The translations under genes were made by a program, and so were the position numbers. From Actinomadura formosensis NBRC 14204 (lineage in GTDB: Bacteria; Actinomycetota; Actinomycetes; Streptosporangiales; Streptosporangiaceae), in the NCBI RefSeq assembly GCF_001552155.1, contig NZ_BCQQ01000010.1, positions 21,470-85,469 on the forward strand: a stretch of 64,000 nucleotides of DNA, read 5' to 3'. The notes under the pieces were generated by a model. The model was not told the DNA's origin. It saw nothing but the letters and a program-made list of their open reading frames with translations, and did no database searches. This document shows, in pieces, positions 61,242 to 64,000 of the stretch (the stretch's first letter is position 1; each line of letters starts with the position of its first letter).

Positions 61242-62048
61242 CCAGTCAGAGGCGATCCTAATGACGTAAGCTTGCCATTCTTGTGTTTGCGGGTTCGCGT
61301 ATTGTGGATCGTCATGGACGGCGAAGCCATGCTGAGCGCCGTCAATTTCAAGCAAGTTAACAGCGCCACCAAAATGACCTATCGCATCACGCGATGATTG
61401 GATTGGGATAAATGTGTCACCTGTCCCATGCACTATAAGCGTCGGGGTCAATATAGTGCCAAGCTCCCGGTCGGGACGGAGATGGAATAGTTCATTCAGT
61501 AGAGGCCGGCCAAGTCTAAAGGTTGGCGAATGTTCCACGAAACCATCATCCTTCAAATGGCGTGCCATCTCCTCGTCAAGTCTATCATTATTCCAATACG
61601 GCTTGTCGTCTATAAAGCGTTTCTTGTAGTTGAGTAGAGGATTGAAGAGAACCAGTCGTCTCACCGATAGCGGGTATCTGGAAGTGAAGAGCGCAGAGAT
61701 TCCACCACCAAAGCTCGTTCCAATGATGTTCACCTGTTCACCTCCCGTCTCACTTCTCAAATAATCGACCGCCGCACGAATATCGTTGGTAATGGATGAG
61801 AGCGTGAGATCTTCTTGTCGACCATCACTTTCTCCGTGACCGCGAAAGTCGAAGCGAAGCGAACAGAGACCTTTCTGGGCTAGACCAAATGCCAAGCGAG
61901 TAAAGAAACCTCCCTCCTCTCGGGTGACACCCCCGCCGTGTACGAGCACGGTTGGCGTTCCAGCAGGCGTTTCAGGAGTCATGAGAATTCCGCGAAGGGT
62001 AAGCCCGTCGAGGGAATTAAAGGCAACATAGTTGCTGGTGATGGACAC
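61227..62048 (-). CDS. Alpha/beta hydrolase (serine aminopeptidase S33 / esterase type)
   Basis: A 273-residue cytosolic hydrolase. The nucleophile elbow is G-T-S112-F-G-G, the acid is D211 in H-G-T-G-D-T-F-I-P, and the base is H240 in G-A-Q-H-G-F. The oxyanion-type V-H-G-G-G and R-F-D-F-R-G-H-G-E-S motifs are present. It resembles acyl-peptide hydrolase-like esterases. The gene lies wholly in the low-GC patch, consistent with horizontal acquisition together with the neighbouring regulator. Confidence 0.88.
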   Translation of the reverse strand: MSITSNYVAFNSLDGLTLRGILMTPETPAGTPTVLVHGGGVTREEGGFFTRLAFGLAQKGLCSLRFDFRGHGESDGRQEDLTLSSITNDIRAAVDYLRSETGGEQVNIIGTSFGGGISALFTSRYPLSVRRLVLFNPLLNYKKRFIDDKPYWNNDRLDEEMARHLKDDGFVEHSPTFRLGRPLLNELFHLRPDRELGTILTPTLIVHGTGDTFIPIQSSRDAIGHFGGAVNLLEIDGAQHGFAVHDDPQYANPQTQEWQAYVIRIASDWLSQE

Positions 62049-62144
62049 TTCCAGGCCTCCAAAAATTGGGATTCTTTCTTAAATATTACCCCACAAAAAG
62101 TGGTCTTAATCATTTAAGCTAGGAGGAACGGTAAAGCCTGACGG

Positions 62145-62186
62145 GTGAAAGCTCCGCCAACTCGCTTTTGTTGGCGGAGCCTTCAC
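62145..62186 (+). terminator. Hairpin upstream of the second XRE gene
   Basis: An 11-bp perfect stem (62151-62161 with 62170-62180) extends by five more pairs after one mismatch, enclosing an 8-nt loop with TTTT. It lies 40 bases before the ATG and may be an attenuator or terminator. Confidence 0.5.
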
Positions 62187-62226
62187 TTGTGCAGGGTGGT
62201 TCATCTTAAGAGGGGGAGGGACCAGC

Positions 62227-63465
62227 ATGATCAATGACAGGCGTAAGCGGTTTGGTGCGTATCTCGCGCGCCTGCGCCGGGACACGCGTAAGAGCCAACA
62301 ACAGCTTGCGGAGATCTTGTGCCGAATCTCGGGTGTCGCTTCTCTGACCCGAAACGAGATCAGTAGATGGGAACGTGGCGAGCGTGTGCCTGATGTGTGG
62401 CTCCCGGCTCTCGCCCAGGCGCTCAGTGTGCCAATCGATGATTTAGAATGCGCGGCAGCCCACGCACGGGGCGACGACGCTGCCCTTGAGGGCCGAAGCC
62501 CCGCCGAGGCCATCGCCTTCTTCCTGCCCGCCAAAGCTGATCAACTCGCAGCCCCGACGAGAGCAACAGGCCGCCGCGTCGGCACCATGGAAGCCGCCAA
62601 CCTTGTCTCCCGTGCCCACAGTCTGCGACTTGCGGATGACGTCATCCCCGGAGGGGATCTCCTCGATCCCGCGATGCGAGAGCTTGACAAGGCCGTGCTT
62701 CTCTACCGACGAACCAGCCACACCGAGGACGTTGGCCGTACTCTCCTCGGCGGCATCGGTGAACTGGCGCAGATTGCGGGATGGATAGCCAGCGACGCCG
62801 GTCAGCATCACCAGGCTGAACGCGCATACACGCTTGGTATCTCGGCGGCACGAGCGGCGGGCGACAGCACTTTGGTTGGCAACCTGGCAGGAAGCCTCGC
62901 CTATCAGCAGTCCAACACGGGTCGTGAGACCGAGGCTGTCAGCCTCGCTCAGGCCGCACTAGAGGAAGCGGGGACGGATGCTCCAGCGAAAGTCCGTGCC
63001 CTCTATCTTGACCGCATTGCCTGGGCTCAGGCAAAAACAGGTGACGCCCAGGCGGCCATGCGGTCGCTCGCCGAAGCGCATCAAGCCTTGACTGCTGAGG
63101 ACACTAGGCCCGCCCCTAGTTGGGCATATTGGGTCTCGTCCGAGGAACTCGATGTGATGGATGCCCGCGTCTACACAGAGCTGAGAAAACCTCTGCGCGC
63201 CGTCCCCCTCCTGCAAGAGGTTCTCAGCCGGTATGACACCACGCACACACGGGAACTGGCCCTCTACCTTTCATGGCTAGCGGTCGCCCTCATAGACGCC
63301 AATGAACCCGAGGAGGCTGCCCAGACAGCGCACCGGATGTTGGAACTAACCAGGGACTTCGCCAGCGAACGAACATCAGAGCGCGCCCGTCTAGTCCTCA
63401 CGAAGCTAGAGCCTTACCGCGACCTCCCCGAGGTGCGGCACGTGCTCGACATACACGCAGCCTAA
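62227..63465 (+). CDS. XRE-type regulator with TPR C-terminus, copy 2
   Basis: A 412-residue regulator. The XRE HTH spans about residues 8-70 (Q-Q-L-A-E-I-L, T-R-N-E-I-S-R-W-E-R-G-E-R-V-P-D), followed by about eight TPR-like helical pairs (A-E-R-A-Y-T-L-G-I-S-A-A-R, A-V-S-L-A-Q-A-A-L-E-E-A). The architecture resembles actinobacterial XRE/TPR sensors that bind small molecules or peptides. AGAGGGGGAGGG precedes the ATG. GC content returns to normal here. Confidence 0.85.
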   Translation: MINDRRKRFGAYLARLRRDTRKSQQQLAEILCRISGVASLTRNEISRWERGERVPDVWLPALAQALSVPIDDLECAAAHARGDDAALEGRSPAEAIAFFLPAKADQLAAPTRATGRRVGTMEAANLVSRAHSLRLADDVIPGGDLLDPAMRELDKAVLLYRRTSHTEDVGRTLLGGIGELAQIAGWIASDAGQHHQAERAYTLGISAARAAGDSTLVGNLAGSLAYQQSNTGRETEAVSLAQAALEEAGTDAPAKVRALYLDRIAWAQAKTGDAQAAMRSLAEAHQALTAEDTRPAPSWAYWVSSEELDVMDARVYTELRKPLRAVPLLQEVLSRYDTTHTRELALYLSWLAVALIDANEPEEAAQTAHRMLELTRDFASERTSERARLVLTKLEPYRDLPEVRHVLDIHAA

Positions 63466-63552
63466 GCGACGCCACTCTGTGGAGCTCTCTACCTGGGTCC
63501 GTGTAACGATTCTTCCTACGCAGGTCGAGGACTAGGAGGTAGGCGTTTCACG

Positions 63553-63759
63553 GTGCTTGATCGGGTGCGCGGGTGGCCGGCCGCCCTCACTTCACCGGAG
63601 CATCAGCGACACTGGAAGCACATCCACCAAAAGGGAGCCGTGAGCCACGACCAGTACCGAGCCGCGCAACTGGCCGATCCCTCTGCGCGCATCCTTCACC
63701 TGACCACTCCAGCCGTAGGCGCTACCGGTCCCCGACCAGTGCGTGCAGCTCTTCCATGA
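63553..63759 (+). CDS. Small hypothetical ORF
   Basis: A 68-residue frame from GTG 63553, with AGGAGG 13 bases upstream. It contains H-Q-R-H-W-K-H-I-H and D-Q-Y-R-A-A-Q-L-A-D-P. No family is recognised. The last 38 bases overlap the convergent flavoprotein gene. It may not be expressed. Confidence 0.3.
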   Translation: MLDRVRGWPAALTSPEHQRHWKHIHQKGAVSHDQYRAAQLADPSARILHLTTPAVGATGPRPVRAALP

Positions 63760-64000
63760 CTTCTTCCCAGGTTGGCATCCGAGCATGTGCGGGCGCAGCC
63801 GGATCGAACAGCACCCGTACCCCCATCTCACGCAGCGTTTCAACGTTCATCTCGAACGCACGATGCCGAGCCAATGCATCCTTGAGCAGCGGGGCGGCCA
63901 CGATCGGCACCCCAAACCCCATCAACTCGCACAGCAAGCCGACAGCGAACGTGTCCGCGATGCCAGCCGCCCACTTGTTGATCGTGTTGAAGGTCGCCGG
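63722..64000 (-). CDS. Flavoprotein/phosphopantothenoylcysteine-decarboxylase-like (5' partial)
   Basis: The C-terminal 92 residues of a flavoprotein-domain enzyme; the start lies beyond the window. The characteristic N-T-I-N-K-W-A-A-G-I-A-D and the following L-C-E-L-M-G-F-G-V-P-I-V-A-A-P are visible. Such stand-alone flavin-binding proteins occur widely in actinomycetes, and LanD-like members decarboxylate peptide C-terminal Cys. Without the rest, no closer assignment is possible. Confidence 0.7.
   Translation of the reverse strand, partial: PATFNTINKWAAGIADTFAVGLLCELMGFGVPIVAAPLLKDALARHRAFEMNVETLREMGVRVLFDPAAPAHARMPTWEEVMEELHALVGDR

Overview
The window is high-GC actinomycete DNA with almost continuous coding, frequent GTG/TTG starts, ATGA/GTGA gene overlaps, and actinobacterial regulators (AfsR/SARP, NB-ARC, BldC-like, XRE, RsbW-like ATPase). 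Gene content fits a filamentous actinomycete of the Streptosporangiales/Thermomonosporaceae type, for example an Actinomadura relative. That placement is inference from gene style, not a sequence match.

Layout. 0-5 kb: a 5'-truncated multi-SseB-repeat protein with a huge Pro/Gly linker, a small partner gene and a secreted surface protein. 5.3-13 kb: a TrmH-type RNA methyltransferase, a membrane VWA protein, two tandem membrane-tethered sigma-factor fusions, and a phosphotransferase gene broken by an internal deletion. 13-18 kb: a MocR/PdxR regulator divergent from a PNPOx-family gene with PdxR-like sites between them, oligoribonuclease, tRNA-His, a LuxR-type regulator and tRNA-Lys. 18-19.1 kb: two genes truncated head to head (O-methyltransferase and squalene-cyclase-like), the scar of a deletion.

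19.3-37.3 kb is the most interesting part: an apparent isonitrile lipopeptide (chalkophore-type metallophore) locus. Five core biosynthetic families are present in one operon: carrier protein, Fe(II)/2-oxoglutarate isonitrile synthase (ScoE/Rv0097 type), FcoT/ScoD-type hot-dog enzyme, FadD10/ScoC-type acyl ligase, and an NRPS ending in a reductase domain. A FabH-like ketosynthase precedes them and an MFS exporter follows. Upstream lie a Fec-type ABC importer with its lipoprotein, two related small membrane proteins, a membrane-anchored extracytoplasmic protein and a SigC-like ECF sigma factor. Together these could sense metal limitation, make and export a copper- or zinc-binding isonitrile lipopeptide, and reimport the metal complex.

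37.3-42.4 kb: a glycerate catabolism set (GntP permease, glycerate kinase, CdaR-type regulator) and a patatin-like lipase. 42.8-54 kb: a DUF5954-like gene, an NB-ARC/TPR protein, a convergent three-gene operon with two GT-B/CDP-glycerol-transferase-like proteins, a divergent AfsR-like SARP regulator, a previously easy-to-miss 59-codon secreted peptide gene, and a SEC-C protein. 54-64 kb: an accessory region with two PIMT-like methyltransferases coupled to a 41-residue zinc-ribbon protein, a second (archaeal/eukaryotic-like) HisRS, a 42-nt element repeated upstream of both units, a triple-HTH protein overlapping a BldC-like gene, an RsbW-like ATPase coupled to a truncated DUF574 methyltransferase, two XRE/TPR regulators, an alpha/beta hydrolase in a low-GC patch, and the end of a flavoprotein gene.
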